Part shown: positions 9,185-18,366 of the stretch, piece by piece
Layout of the letters: every line of letters begins with the position of its first letter
Numbering within the stretch: position 1 is the stretch's first letter
Assembly: GCF_016107685.1 (NCBI RefSeq)
Contig: NZ_JABASY010000001.1
Coordinates: forward strand, 462,187-526,186
Length of the DNA stretch: 64,000 nucleotides
Reading direction: 5' to 3'
Origin: Brevibacterium yomogidense
GTDB lineage: Bacteria > Actinomycetota > Actinomycetes > Actinomycetales > Brevibacteriaceae
Made by a program: the position numbers and the translations under genes
The notes under the pieces: model-generated
What the model saw: the letters and a program-made list of their open reading frames with translations, nothing else
Told to the model about the DNA's origin: nothing
Database searches by the model: none

Positions 9185-10090
9185 TCACGGATCCGGGGTG
9201 TGGTGCGCGGCGCCCAGGTCCTGGAGCAGTGCGAGCAGCCGTTCCGCCGCCGCCTGCTGACGGATGGAGTCGCGGACGTGCGCGACGATGATCCGTTCCG
9301 CGTCGGGCCGCACGATCGGCAGCGCGACGACGGAGTCCGGCAGGGCCGTCGCCGCGAGGGCGGGCATCGCACTCACGCCGACCCCGGCTGCGACGAACGC
9401 GATCGTCCCGTGATGGTCAGCGGCCTGGATGATGGAGCGCGGTGCGATCCCGGCGGCCCGCCAGATGTCCTCGACGATCCGCGCGGCCTCACCGTCACCC
9501 ACGAACTCATGGATCCACGGGTCGTTCCCCAGGTCGGCCGCCGCCACTTCGCGGAGGCCCGCGTACGGGTGGTCCCGCGGGAGGATGACGACGAACGGGT
9601 CGCGGGCGAGCACGATCCGCGTGACACCGGCCGGTGCGTGCGGCGGGGCGCCGCGTCGCTCCGTGCGGATGTCGATGTCCGGCCGCACGGACGACACGGG
9701 CGGATCGGTGAGCTCGATGACGAGCGTCGTGGTGGGGAACTCGCGCCGCAGCTGCGCGGCCACTGACGGCAGCCAGTGCTCACCGGCGGAGGCGAACGTG
9801 CCGATCGTGAGGGAACCGGTGCGCCCGATCCGCAGATCGTCGATGAACTGATCGACCCGGGTGACCGCTGCCAGCGCCTCCTCGCCCTTCTCCGCCAGAC
9901 GTCTGCCGTGGGCGGTGGGCACCACGCCGCGTCCGGACCTCTCGAAGAGGGTGAGTCCCGTCTCCCGCTGCAGGGCGCTGAGGTGCTGGCTCACCGCGCT
10001 GGGAGTGAAGCTCAGGGCGTCGGCGGTGGCCTTGAGAGAGCCCGTCGCGACGACCGAGCAGAGGATCCGCAGGCGGTGGATGTCGACCAT
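9185..10090 (-). CDS. LysR-family transcriptional regulator
   Basis: A 301-residue one-component regulator. The N-terminal winged helix-turn-helix (residues 1-60: RLRILCSVVATGSLKATADAL, then SAVSQHLSALQRETG) is followed by a periplasmic-binding-protein-like effector domain (about 90-290). It sits upstream of the Ldh2-family gene on the same strand, and divergent from the small membrane protein at 10255. Autoregulation plus control of a neighbouring gene is usual for LysR proteins, but no T-N11-A operator was assigned confidently. Confidence 0.92.
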   Translation of the reverse strand: MVDIHRLRILCSVVATGSLKATADALSFTPSAVSQHLSALQRETGLTLFERSGRGVVPTAHGRRLAEKGEEALAAVTRVDQFIDDLRIGRTGSLTIGTFASAGEHWLPSVAAQLRREFPTTTLVIELTDPPVSSVRPDIDIRTERRGAPPHAPAGVTRIVLARDPFVVILPRDHPYAGLREVAAADLGNDPWIHEFVGDGEAARIVEDIWRAAGIAPRSIIQAADHHGTIAFVAAGVGVSAMPALAATALPDSVVALPIVRPDAERIIVAHVRDSIRQQAAAERLLALLQDLGAAHHTPDP

Positions 10091-10254
10091 CCACCAAGCT
10101 TAAGCGCGACTGAACTGATCACAAGGCAACATCGCTTGTCCTCACCGGTGAAACGGCGGATGATGGGTGTATCAAATACGCGTCCGACTAGTGAGAACCC
10201 GCAGGCTGGCTGCTGTGGGGCCACCGCTGTCGGACTTCTGTGAGGGGAGGGACC

Positions 10255-10449
10255 ATGCTGGCAGGAGTTCTTGTCATGACAGGGATGATTCTGGGGCTGT
10301 ACTACTTCGCGCGAGGGCGTGCCGTCTGTCCTCCGCAGGACCGCCTGCCGTGGGATCAGCTGAACACCGACGCGGTCGTCCACACGATCAGCCGCGGCTG
10401 GTCCGCACCCGGACTCCAGCTGTACCGGAGGAACCCCGGCGACAGCTGA
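10255..10449 (+). CDS. small membrane protein, paralogue A
   Basis: A 64-residue protein of unknown function, preceded by an excellent ribosome site (GGGGAGGGACC before ATG). Residues 1-20 form one hydrophobic helix, followed by a basic RGR, a conserved VCP, DRLPW, and HTISRGW. The protein encoded 240 bases downstream is clearly paralogous: it shares LYYF.RGR.VCP..DRLP and HTISRGW, so the short frame is genuine. A single N-terminal anchor with a cytosolic tail of about 40 residues is likely. No known domain is recognised. Confidence 0.7.
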   Translation: MLAGVLVMTGMILGLYYFARGRAVCPPQDRLPWDQLNTDAVVHTISRGWSAPGLQLYRRNPGDS

Positions 10450-10687
10450 GCCCCGGCGCGCGTCCGGCCGACGGCCGCCTGTGCTCCGGGCAGGCCCCTG
10501 CAGGTCCACCCGAAAGCGCCGGTCGGGCCACCCGCAGGGCCCCCGCAAGCCCCGGGCAAGGGGCGTTGCTATTCGCCCCCTTGCCTCCGGGCGCCCGCGG
10601 GGGGATGCTTGAAGGAGAGGGTGGCCGCTCGTCGGCCCTACACCCGCGAGGTGCGAGGCCGACGGGCCCGTGAGGGTGGGAGGCGTC

Positions 10688-10879
10688 ATGCTGATGGGGA
10701 TGCTCGTCGTGACCGGATCGATCCTGGTGCTCTACTACTTCGTGCGAGGTCGGATGGTGTGCCCGCGACACGATCGCCTTCCGCTGGGCGACCTCGGGGT
10801 CAGCGGGTGGATCCACACGATCAGCCGCGGATGGGCTGCCGATTCGCCCCGCGATCGCTACATGACGGGGATGGCGTAG
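10688..10879 (+). CDS. small membrane protein, paralogue B
   Basis: A 63-residue protein of unknown function, paralogous to the preceding small gene. The N-terminal hydrophobic helix is followed by FVRGRMVCPRHDRLP and HTISRGW. The ATG at 10688 has GGGAGG at a 4-5 base distance; an upstream GTG at 10670 is in frame but lacks a site. Conservation between the copies falls in the helix, VCP, DRLP and HTISRGW, while the C-terminal tails differ. The pair is a tandem duplication, and selection has kept both frames. Confidence 0.7.
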   Translation: MLMGMLVVTGSILVLYYFVRGRMVCPRHDRLPLGDLGVSGWIHTISRGWAADSPRDRYMTGMA

Positions 10880-11103
10880 CTCCCGGTGTCGGTCCGCGGC
10901 CACCAGCTGAACAAGCCGCATTCACATCCTGTGCGCACTCTGAGCGTGACTCTCTCACCTGCATTGACACAGGCTCAGGTCCACAACGATGAGCAGCTGA
11001 TCTCGAAGTGAGAGACCGTTGTGTGGGTATGGTGTCCTCGTGAGGCAGGCGCCGCAGCCGGACCGACCCTCTGGCCGTACAGCAACCCAGCGCCTGGGAC
11101 ATC

Positions 11104-12807
11104 ATGGGAACAGAGCCGTTCCATCATTCGCCCTCTGTCATTGAGGGCGCTGGCGGCACCGTCGCACCGCACTCCGAGTCCGGCCTCCTCGCGGCGGCGG
11201 AGCCCGTCGGCGGTCTCGACGGTGCGATCGAGGCCGTGTTCGGCCCCATCGCGGACCTCCTGTCCGCGATCGTGTTCTTCGAGATCCCCGTCTTCGGCGG
11301 CATTCCGGTCATCGTCCTGTGGCTCATGGCCGCAGCGGTGTTCATCACCGTGTACCTCCGCTTCCAGCCGATCACTGGGCTCAAGCACTCCTTCCGCGTG
11401 ATCCGCGGCAAGGCCACCCGCAAGACGGATCCCGGCGAGGTGTCTTCGTTCCAGGCCCTCGCCACGGAGCTGTCCGGCACCGTCGGTCTGGGGAACATCG
11501 CCGGTGTCGCCGTGGCCATCACGGTGGGCGGACCCGGCGCGGCACTCTGGATCATCATCTTCGGCTTCTTCGCGATGACCGTGAAGATGGCGGAGGCGAC
11601 GCTGGGCGTGAAGTACCGGCAGATCGCGGAGGACGGCACGACGGCCGGCGGCCCCATGTACTACCTGCGGGACGGGCTCGCAGCGATCGGCCGCCCCAAG
11701 ACAGGGCGGTTCCTCGCGGTGTTCTACTCCATCGCGACCCTCGTGGGCGTGTTCGGCGCCGGCAATCTGTTCCAGTCCAACCAGGCCGCAGCGGTCCTCG
11801 TCAACGCGACCGGCGGCGACGAGAGCTGGCTCGCGGACAAGCTGTGGCTCATCGGCCTCGTCATGGCGGCCGTCTGCGCGCTCGTCGTGCTGGGCGGCAT
11901 CAAGAAGATCGCCGAATGGACCTCTGCGATCACGCCGCTCATGGCGATCCTCTACTTCATCGGGACGGTCGCGGTCATCGGTGTGAACTTCGCGAACATC
12001 CCCTCCGCGATCGCCCTCATGTTCCAGGGAGCGTTCACGGGTCAGGGCGTGACGGGCGGCATCATCGGCGTCGCGGTCGTCGGCATCCAGCGTGCGCTCT
12101 TCTCCAACGCTGCGGGCGTGGGCTCCGCCGGCATGGCGCACTCCGCGTCGAAGACGACCGACCCCGCGACGGAGGGCTTCACCGCCCTGTGGGAGCCGCT
12201 CGTCGACTCGATCATCATCTGTACCCTCACCTCGCTCGCGATCATCACGACCGGGCTGTACGACCGCGAGACCGACGGTTCGGACATGGCGGGCGTCGAG
12301 CTCACTGCGCAGGCGTTCGGCACCGTCACCCCGTGGTTCCCTGTCCTGCTGACGATCTGCGTCGTCCTCTTCGGCTTCTCCACGATCCTCGCGTACTCCT
12401 ACTACGGCCAGAAGGCGATCGGGTACCTCTTCAAGGAGAACCGGTCCGTCGAGAAGGGCTACCAGATCGCGTGGGTCATCGCGGTGGTCGTGGGCGCGTC
12501 GATCTCCCTGGATTCCGTCATCGCGTTCTCCGACGCGATGTTCTTCCTCATGAGCATCCCCAACCTGCTGGGCGTCTACTTCCTGTCGCGCGTGCTCCGT
12601 CTGGAGATCCTCCGGTTCCGCACGAAGTCCGTGCTGAAGGCGCATGACGAGATCCCGCTCGAGCTGCAGGTGGGCCTGCGCGACCACGAGCCGACGAGGG
12701 CGCAGGTGAGGGCTGAGAAGCAGCGGCTGGAGCTCGCGAAGGAGAAGCGTCGTGCGATCCGCCGGGAGTTCCGCGCCGCCCAGCGTGCGCGGACCACGAA
12801 GGACTGA
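11104..12807 (+). CDS. alanine/glycine:cation symporter (AGCS family)
   Basis: A 567-residue polytopic inner-membrane carrier for uptake of alanine or glycine with Na+ (or H+). The family signatures GTVGLGNIAGVAVAITVGGPGA and a long series of hydrophobic helices are present. The C-terminal tail (about 505-567) is charged and helical. The N-terminal 45 residues are longer and more polar than in most homologues, so a later start is possible. There is no convincing ribosome site before ATG 11104. It converges with mgtE on a shared hairpin terminator. Confidence 0.93.
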   Translation: MGTEPFHHSPSVIEGAGGTVAPHSESGLLAAAEPVGGLDGAIEAVFGPIADLLSAIVFFEIPVFGGIPVIVLWLMAAAVFITVYLRFQPITGLKHSFRVIRGKATRKTDPGEVSSFQALATELSGTVGLGNIAGVAVAITVGGPGAALWIIIFGFFAMTVKMAEATLGVKYRQIAEDGTTAGGPMYYLRDGLAAIGRPKTGRFLAVFYSIATLVGVFGAGNLFQSNQAAAVLVNATGGDESWLADKLWLIGLVMAAVCALVVLGGIKKIAEWTSAITPLMAILYFIGTVAVIGVNFANIPSAIALMFQGAFTGQGVTGGIIGVAVVGIQRALFSNAAGVGSAGMAHSASKTTDPATEGFTALWEPLVDSIIICTLTSLAIITTGLYDRETDGSDMAGVELTAQAFGTVTPWFPVLLTICVVLFGFSTILAYSYYGQKAIGYLFKENRSVEKGYQIAWVIAVVVGASISLDSVIAFSDAMFFLMSIPNLLGVYFLSRVLRLEILRFRTKSVLKAHDEIPLELQVGLRDHEPTRAQVRAEKQRLELAKEKRRAIRREFRAAQRARTTKD

Positions 12808-12879
12808 GTCGGCACGGAGCGCGGCGGGGCATGTTCTCAGCGTCGGGCATGCGCGTGCTGGAGCAGCCCGAAGCGAGTG

Positions 12880-12913
12880 AGCACCGCTGGGTCGGCCTCG
12901 ACCCAGCGGTGCT
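12880..12913. terminator. bidirectional terminator between AGCS symporter and mgtE
   Basis: Perfect 15-bp stem (12880-12894 with 12899-12913) with loop GCCT, between two convergent genes. No T-run on either side, as is common in actinobacteria. Confidence 0.75.
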
Positions 12914-12916
12914 GGC

Positions 12917-14290
12917 TCAGTTCAGCCCCAGCACCGTCGTCGCGATCGTGAAGTAGAGGATGAGGCCGGTGGCGTCGCAGAACGTGGAGATGAACGGGTT
13001 GGAGAACACCGCCGGGTCCGCCCCCACCTTCTTCGCGACGATCGGCATGAGTCCGCCCACCGTCGCGGCCATGATGCAGATCGACAGGAGCGTCAGGCCG
13101 ATGACGGTGCCGATCGCCCACCCGTAGACGATCCCGGCGACGCCGAGCCCGAGGACGCCCAGGACGGAACCGAGCACCGCGCCCACACGCAGCTCACGCC
13201 AGATGACGCGCCAGAGGTCTCGGATCCGCACCTCACCCACCGCCAGTGCGCGCGTGACCGTCGTCGCCGCCTGGTTGCCGGTGTTTCCGCCGGTTCCTGT
13301 GAGCAGGGGGATGAAGAGCGCGAGGACGACGACCTGATCCAGTCGGTCCTCGTACACCTCGAGCACCTGGACGGTGAGGATCGCGGACACGGCGAGCACC
13401 AGCAGCCACACGATGCGGCTGCGGACGATGCGGAGGATCGTGCTCGACAGGTAGGAGCGGTCCAGGGGTTCCGAACCGGCACCGCGGGCCACGTCCTCTG
13501 CGTCCTCCTCGTCGACGATGTCGAGGACGTCGTCCATCGTGAGGATGCCGACAAGGCGGTCCTCCTCGTCGACGACGGGCATCGCGATGAGGCGGTGGGA
13601 GAGGAACTCGCGGGACGCCTCTTCACGATCGGTGAGCGCGTGCACGCTGATGGCGTCGCGCCCGATCTCGCCGACGAGGGTGTCCGGGGCGGACGCCTCC
13701 ACCGCGAGGAGGTTGCGGAGGGAGACGACGCCGGACATGACGCGGCCGGTGCCCACGACGGGCAGCAGGTAGATGGTCTCCGGGCCGTCGATGCGGGCGC
13801 GGACGATCTCCATCGCCTCGGCGGCAGTCCAGTCGTCGTGGAGGCTCAGCACCTCCGGGGACATGTAGCGGCCGATCGCGTTCTTCGGGTATCCGAGGAC
13901 GGCGACGGTCATCTCCCGTTCCCGGGCCTCCAGACCGCTCATGAGCCGCTTGACGACCCCGGCGGGCAGTTCGCCGAACAGCTCCGCGCGGTCGTCGGGG
14001 TCGAGCCCTTCGATGATCTCCGCGACTTCCGGTTCGCGCAGGTTCTGCAGCAGCTCGGCCTGATACGCCGGGGGCAGCGCCTCGAACACCGCGAGCGCGT
14101 CGTCCTTGCTCAGTACACGGAAGAGCACAGCCGACTGCAGCGGCATCGTCGTGTGCACGAGTCGGGTGAGTTCAGTGCGGTCGACGTGCGGGGCCAGATG
14201 CGCGATCGCATCGACGTCGCCGGGCTCCATCCTGCCGGACAGTGCCCTCTCCAGCTCTTCAGCTGCGGTCTCAGCCGTCACGTCTGCCAT
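12917..14290 (-). CDS. mgtE: MgtE magnesium transporter
   Basis: A 457-residue Mg2+ channel of standard length. Domain order is an N-terminal superhelical domain (about 1-125), paired CBS domains (about 130-250; YMSPEVLSL, GILTMDDVLDIVDEEDAED), a connecting helix, and a five-helix membrane domain. The membrane domain has the pore motif TGGNTGNQAATTVTRAL, typical of MgtE. The CBS domains sense cytosolic Mg2+ and close the pore at high levels (family knowledge). The start has GGAGGGCGAT upstream. It is a single gene with no obvious partner. Confidence 0.95.
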   Translation of the reverse strand: MADVTAETAAEELERALSGRMEPGDVDAIAHLAPHVDRTELTRLVHTTMPLQSAVLFRVLSKDDALAVFEALPPAYQAELLQNLREPEVAEIIEGLDPDDRAELFGELPAGVVKRLMSGLEAREREMTVAVLGYPKNAIGRYMSPEVLSLHDDWTAAEAMEIVRARIDGPETIYLLPVVGTGRVMSGVVSLRNLLAVEASAPDTLVGEIGRDAISVHALTDREEASREFLSHRLIAMPVVDEEDRLVGILTMDDVLDIVDEEDAEDVARGAGSEPLDRSYLSSTILRIVRSRIVWLLVLAVSAILTVQVLEVYEDRLDQVVVLALFIPLLTGTGGNTGNQAATTVTRALAVGEVRIRDLWRVIWRELRVGAVLGSVLGVLGLGVAGIVYGWAIGTVIGLTLLSICIMAATVGGLMPIVAKKVGADPAVFSNPFISTFCDATGLILYFTIATTVLGLN

Positions 14291-14411
14291 ATCGCCCTCC
14301 TCAGTCGTCGCCGCCCCTCACCATACTGGGGACCGGAGCTCATTGCGGAAGGCGTCCGGCACTGCCGGTGTTCGCCTCCCTCAGTGCTCCGCTCCGCGTG
14401 CGACCGGCGGC

Positions 14412-15944
14412 TCAGGCGCGGTCGAGGCGGATGACCCGCTGGGCCAGTGCGTCGACTTCCGTGGGGTCGTGGCTCACCAGCACACACGTGCGGCCCGCGA
14501 GAAGTGCGGCGAGCAGCGCGCGGATCGCGGGTGCCGATTCCGCGTCGAGGGCTGCGCTGGGCTCATCGAGGAGCACGACCTGTGGATCCGTCGCGAGCGC
14601 CCGGGCCAGCGCCACCCGAGCCCGCTGGCCGCCGGACAGGGAGCGCGGTCTCGCCTTTGCAAGGTGCCCGATCCCCAGGTCGTCGAGCATCCGGTGCGCC
14701 CGTTCCGTCGCCTGCCCGCCCGTGGTCCCCGCGGTGCGCAGGCCGAACGCGATGTTGCCGACCGCGGTCATGTGCGGGAACAGGCGCGGGTCCTGCAGGA
14801 GGAGGGTGACGCCCCGCCGGTGCGGCGGAACGTCGCCGTTGCCGAGGCCGTGGCCGGTCTGCGTGAGCGTCCGGTCATCCACCCTCACGTGGGCTGCGGG
14901 AGGCACGAGCAGGCCCGCGGTCACGGCGAGCGCCGTTGACTTGCCCGCCCCGTTGGGGCCGGTGAGTGCGAGGGTCTCGCCCGGCTCCACCGTGAACGAC
15001 TGCGCGATGCCCCGATCCGGGGCGTCGAAGGCGACGGTGAGGCGGGGCGGCGATGGGTGGCGCGAGGCGGGAAGGGCCACGGTGGTGAGGTCGGCGAGGT
15101 CGGGGGAGGGGGCCTCGGCGGCGGGTGCGGTGGGTGCTGCGGGACGGGACCCGGAGCGGGGCAGCGAGTACACCACGAGGACGACGATCAGTGCGATGGC
15201 GACGAGCAGCATGGACACGGCGACGGCGGCGTCCGGGTCGGTCTCCCGGCGGAGGTAGATCTCCAGCGGCAGCGTGCGGGTCGTGCCCGCCAGCGACCCG
15301 GCGAACGTGAGAGTGGCGCCGAACTCGCCCAGCGACCGGGCGAACGACAGGACGGCCGACGACGCGATCGCGGGCAGCAGCAGCGGCAGCGTCACGACCG
15401 CGAAGGCGCGCCCGGGGGAGGCTCCCAGCACCGCTGCCGCGGTCTCGAAATCGGTGCCGTGGGTGCGCATCGCCGCTTCGACGCCCATGACGACGAACGG
15501 GAGGGACACGAACACCTGCGCGCAGATGACCGCGGTCGTCGTGAACGCGACGTCGATGCCGGTCGCCTCCAGCGGCGCCGCGAGGATCCCCCGCCTGCCG
15601 AACGTCGCCAGCAGCGCCAGGCCGCCCACCACCGGCGGCAGCACCACCGGCAGGAGGACGAACGCGCGGACCGTGCGCAGGAGCGGCGAGTCACTGCGGG
15701 CCAGCACCATGCCCAACGGGACCCCCAGCAGGACGCACACGGACGCGGACACCAGCGCCGTCACGAGCGACAGCTGCAGCGCCGTGAGCGAATCATCGGC
15801 CGTGACGAGCCGCCAGAAGTCCGACCACGGGACCCGCAGCGCGAGCCCCGCGACCGGGAGGACGACGACGGCCGCGCCCACCAGCGCCAACGGCAGGAGC
15901 GCTGCCGGGACCCCTGGCGTGTGCTCGCGGGAGGGCCGTGTCAT
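14412..15944 (-). CDS. modBC: ModB-ModC fusion: molybdate ABC permease and ATPase in one chain
   Basis: A 510-residue fusion. Residues about 15-265 are a ModB permease with six membrane helices and the EAA-type motif. After a Pro/Ala linker, residues about 295-510 are a ModC ATPase with Walker A GPNGAGKST, signature LSGGQRARVALARAL, Walker B VVLLDEPSAALD and switch His VSHD. The ATPase stops right after the catalytic core, so the usual C-terminal molybdate-sensing mop domain is missing. Its start overlaps the modA stop (ATGA). It imports molybdate for the Moco pathway encoded next door. Confidence 0.94.
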   Translation of the reverse strand: MTRPSREHTPGVPAALLPLALVGAAVVVLPVAGLALRVPWSDFWRLVTADDSLTALQLSLVTALVSASVCVLLGVPLGMVLARSDSPLLRTVRAFVLLPVVLPPVVGGLALLATFGRRGILAAPLEATGIDVAFTTTAVICAQVFVSLPFVVMGVEAAMRTHGTDFETAAAVLGASPGRAFAVVTLPLLLPAIASSAVLSFARSLGEFGATLTFAGSLAGTTRTLPLEIYLRRETDPDAAVAVSMLLVAIALIVVLVVYSLPRSGSRPAAPTAPAAEAPSPDLADLTTVALPASRHPSPPRLTVAFDAPDRGIAQSFTVEPGETLALTGPNGAGKSTALAVTAGLLVPPAAHVRVDDRTLTQTGHGLGNGDVPPHRRGVTLLLQDPRLFPHMTAVGNIAFGLRTAGTTGGQATERAHRMLDDLGIGHLAKARPRSLSGGQRARVALARALATDPQVVLLDEPSAALDAESAPAIRALLAALLAGRTCVLVSHDPTEVDALAQRVIRLDRA

Positions 15945-16717
15945 GGTGCGGCGAATCCGGCGTCTGCGAAGACGTCCTGTGCGTCGTCCGACAGGACGAA
16001 CTCGATGAACTGCTGGGAGAGTTCGGGGTGGCCCGCGCCTGCGACCGGGGCGATCGGGTAGAGGTTCACCGCGTCCGTCGATGCGGGGAACTCGACCGCG
16101 TCGACGGCGTCCGATCCGGCGGCGTCCGTGCGGTAGACCAGACCCGCGTCCGCCTGGCCGTTTGCGATCTTGCCGAGGACGTCCGTGACGGCGGGCTCCT
16201 CACTCACCGGCTGGAGATCGACCCCAGCGGACTGCTCGACGGTCGTGGTCGCTGCCCCGCAGGGCACCTGGGGTGCGCAGACGACGACGTCCAGATCCGG
16301 CTGCGCGAGGTCGTCGAGCTCGTCGATCCCCTGCGGGTTGCCTGCGGGCACGGCGACGACGAGGGTGTTCGACACGAAGGTCAGCGGCTCCGTCGCGACG
16401 TCGCCCGCATCGACCAGCTGCTGCATCGTCTGTTCGTCCGCGGTGGCGATGACGTCTGCGGGCGCACCTTCCTGGACCTGTGTGACGAGGTCGGAGGAAC
16501 CGGCGAAGCTCAGCTGCACGTCCACCTCGTCGTGGTCATCCGAGAACCGGTCCGCCAGCTGCTCGAACGTGTCCGTGAGCGATGCGGCGGCGAAGACCGT
16601 GAGCGTCGACGACTCTGCATCGCCCTCGGCTGGAGAATCCGTGGACGAGGATCCGCACGCGGATAACGCGAGGGCGACAGCGGACGCCCCGGCAGCAGTA
16701 GCGAGAAACCTCTTCAC
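15941..16717 (-). CDS. modA: ModA, molybdate-binding lipoprotein
   Basis: A 258-residue extracytoplasmic substrate-binding protein of the molybdate ABC importer. It has a lipoprotein signal (MKRFLA then LALSAC, lipidated Cys near residue 21), a Ser/Asp-rich spacer, and the mature domain beginning LTVFAAASLTDTFEQLA, the typical ModA start with its conserved Ser/Ala ligands. The stop overlaps the start of the ModBC fusion, so both are co-translated. The 281-base upstream region should hold the promoter; no ModE-type box was recognised. Confidence 0.95.
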   Translation of the reverse strand: MKRFLATAAGASAVALALSACGSSSTDSPAEGDAESSTLTVFAAASLTDTFEQLADRFSDDHDEVDVQLSFAGSSDLVTQVQEGAPADVIATADEQTMQQLVDAGDVATEPLTFVSNTLVVAVPAGNPQGIDELDDLAQPDLDVVVCAPQVPCGAATTTVEQSAGVDLQPVSEEPAVTDVLGKIANGQADAGLVYRTDAAGSDAVDAVEFPASTDAVNLYPIAPVAGAGHPELSQQFIEFVLSDDAQDVFADAGFAAP

Positions 16718-16973
16718 GGTCGATCCCTTTCAGCGGCCCGTCTGGCACGTCGAATCGGCTGCTGGGGCACGCGCCGATTGTCATCGTCCACTGTACGCGG
16801 CAGACCGCAGATGCGGATATGAAAGTGTAGTTCGCCCGCACATGCGTCTCCAGCGTGCGTGAAGGGCGGTATGTACGGTCGCCCGCGATGGTTCAAGTCT
16901 GGGGCCACCCTTCCACCGGAATGCGGGTCACCCATCCATCAGTCGAGTGGTCAGCTATCCACCAGTGGAGCTG

Positions 16974-17019
16974 TCACCAGTCCAGGGGGAGGAAGCGGTC
17001 ACCAATCCAGGGGGAGGAA
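16974..17019. repeat. 25-bp-period direct repeat at the moeA stop codon
   Basis: Two 21-base copies (16974-16994 and 16999-17019) differ at one base. The second contains the last codons and stop of moeA (…FLPLDW, stop); the first repeats them, including the stop, beyond the gene. This is a tandem duplication of a gene end. Confidence 0.8.
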
Positions 17020-18366
17020 CGAGATGCGCTCGCCTCCAGCGACTGGGCGGGTGGGCAGCACGAGCCACCCCTGTGCCGCCGTGAGCCCCCGCATCATGCT
17101 GGAGCCGACGTGGGGGCGGGGCAGCCAGCGCGCCTCCGGGCTGTCAGGGGCAGCGCCGTGACCCGCAGCCGTGCCGCCGCCCTGCACGGCGTCCGCGCCT
17201 GTTCGGTCGTGCGCGTCATCCGCGACCGGCTCGTCTGCCACGTGTGCCGGGGCGGCGGGCGTGAGGCGGTCGACCTTCTCCGCCGGAAGGCTCTGGGCCA
17301 CCGGGACGGTGAGGGGGACCTCGGGATCGTCACCGCGCAGGCCGCGCAGCAGAGCGCTGCCGACGACCCTCATCGCCGCCATCGCCGCCAGCGGGTTCCC
17401 GGGCAGCGCGAGCACCGGAATGTGCCGCTCCGGCCGCTCGAGCACGGACAGCATGGTGGGGTGGCCGGGCCGCATCGCCAGTTCCGAGATGACCATTCGC
17501 CCGGAGGTCTCCAGCTGCGCACGCACGTGGTCGGCCGCGGACCGCGCGGTGCCACCCGTCGTCATGACGACATCCGCGGTGTCCGCGAGCTCCGCCAGGG
17601 CCTCCGCCGTTGTCTGCGGATCGTCACCGATGCGGCGCACCCGGACTACCTGCACTCCCGCCGCGCGCAGCACGTGCGGAAGCTGCACCTCGAACGCGTC
17701 GCGCACCTCGCCGGGACCGGGGATGCCGGAGGTGCGGACCTCGTCACCGGTGAGCAGCAGCGCCGCGGTGACGGCGGGGCGGACCTGCACGTCGTCGTGC
17801 CCGCAGATCGCCGCCATCGCGAGGAGGGGCGGGGTGAGCGGCCGGCCGGCCGTGGCGATGAGGTCGCCGGCGACCGCCTCCCGCCCGGCGAGCCTGACGT
17901 GCCGCCCCGGCTCGAGTTCCGACGCGGGTGCCCCGGCGGCCAGGTGGACGACGGATCTCTGGTCGTCGCGGGTCGTGTACTCGACCCGCACCACGCCCGA
18001 GGCGCCGTCCGGCATCGGACCACCCGTCACGATCGTGCGCGCCCGGCCGGGCAGGAGGGGGGTCGGGGAGCCTGTGGGGGCGGGGCCATCCAGGTGCCAC
18101 GGGGGATCCCCCGCGACCGCGTAGCCGTCCATCGCGGACGAATCATAGTGGGGCACATCGACAACGGCGCGCAGGTCTGCGGCGAGCGTGCGTCCGGCGG
18201 CATCCGCCAGGGGGAGCCACGCCGCGCCAGACTCGACCGTATCCGGCGCCGTCGTGCGCGCTGAGGCCTCCGCACCCGTCGTGTACGCGAGGTGCATCGC
18301 CTCGGACCACTGTGGGACCCGACCGTGGTGACGCTCCTCGGCTTCCGGTTTCCGCGACACGGTCAC
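16999..18366 (-). CDS. moeA: MoeA, molybdopterin molybdenumtransferase (copy 1)
   Basis: A 455-residue enzyme that inserts molybdate into adenylylated molybdopterin. It shows PHYDSSAMDGYAV (substrate-domain Asp), TGGPMPDGA, LLTGDEV, MTTGGTA and ALPGNPLAAM. The C-terminal domain carries an unusual Ala/His/Asp-rich insertion (about 370-425). The TTGG turn normally followed by SVG reads TTGGTARSA, so this copy departs from the classic GGxS signature. The GTG start overlaps the moaD stop. A second MoeA lies at 21.4 kb; which one is the main ligase cannot be settled from sequence. Confidence 0.9.
   Translation of the reverse strand: MTVSRKPEAEERHHGRVPQWSEAMHLAYTTGAEASARTTAPDTVESGAAWLPLADAAGRTLAADLRAVVDVPHYDSSAMDGYAVAGDPPWHLDGPAPTGSPTPLLPGRARTIVTGGPMPDGASGVVRVEYTTRDDQRSVVHLAAGAPASELEPGRHVRLAGREAVAGDLIATAGRPLTPPLLAMAAICGHDDVQVRPAVTAALLLTGDEVRTSGIPGPGEVRDAFEVQLPHVLRAAGVQVVRVRRIGDDPQTTAEALAELADTADVVMTTGGTARSAADHVRAQLETSGRMVISELAMRPGHPTMLSVLERPERHIPVLALPGNPLAAMAAMRVVGSALLRGLRGDDPEVPLTVPVAQSLPAEKVDRLTPAAPAHVADEPVADDAHDRTGADAVQGGGTAAGHGAAPDSPEARWLPRPHVGSSMMRGLTAAQGWLVLPTRPVAGGERISFLPLDW

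Noticed and set aside
10880-11103. Glycine riboswitch upstream of the AGCS symporter
   Set aside because: I looked for the conserved glycine aptamer core and did not find it; only a short CTCTCAC/GTGAGAG complementarity is present.
10975-12687. 570-codon minus-strand frame opposite the AGCS symporter
   Set aside because: His/Arg/Asp-rich composition and full overlap with a well-supported membrane carrier mark it as a shadow.
16718-16998. ModE box or Moco riboswitch upstream of modA
   Set aside because: No matching palindrome or conserved Moco RNA core could be identified.
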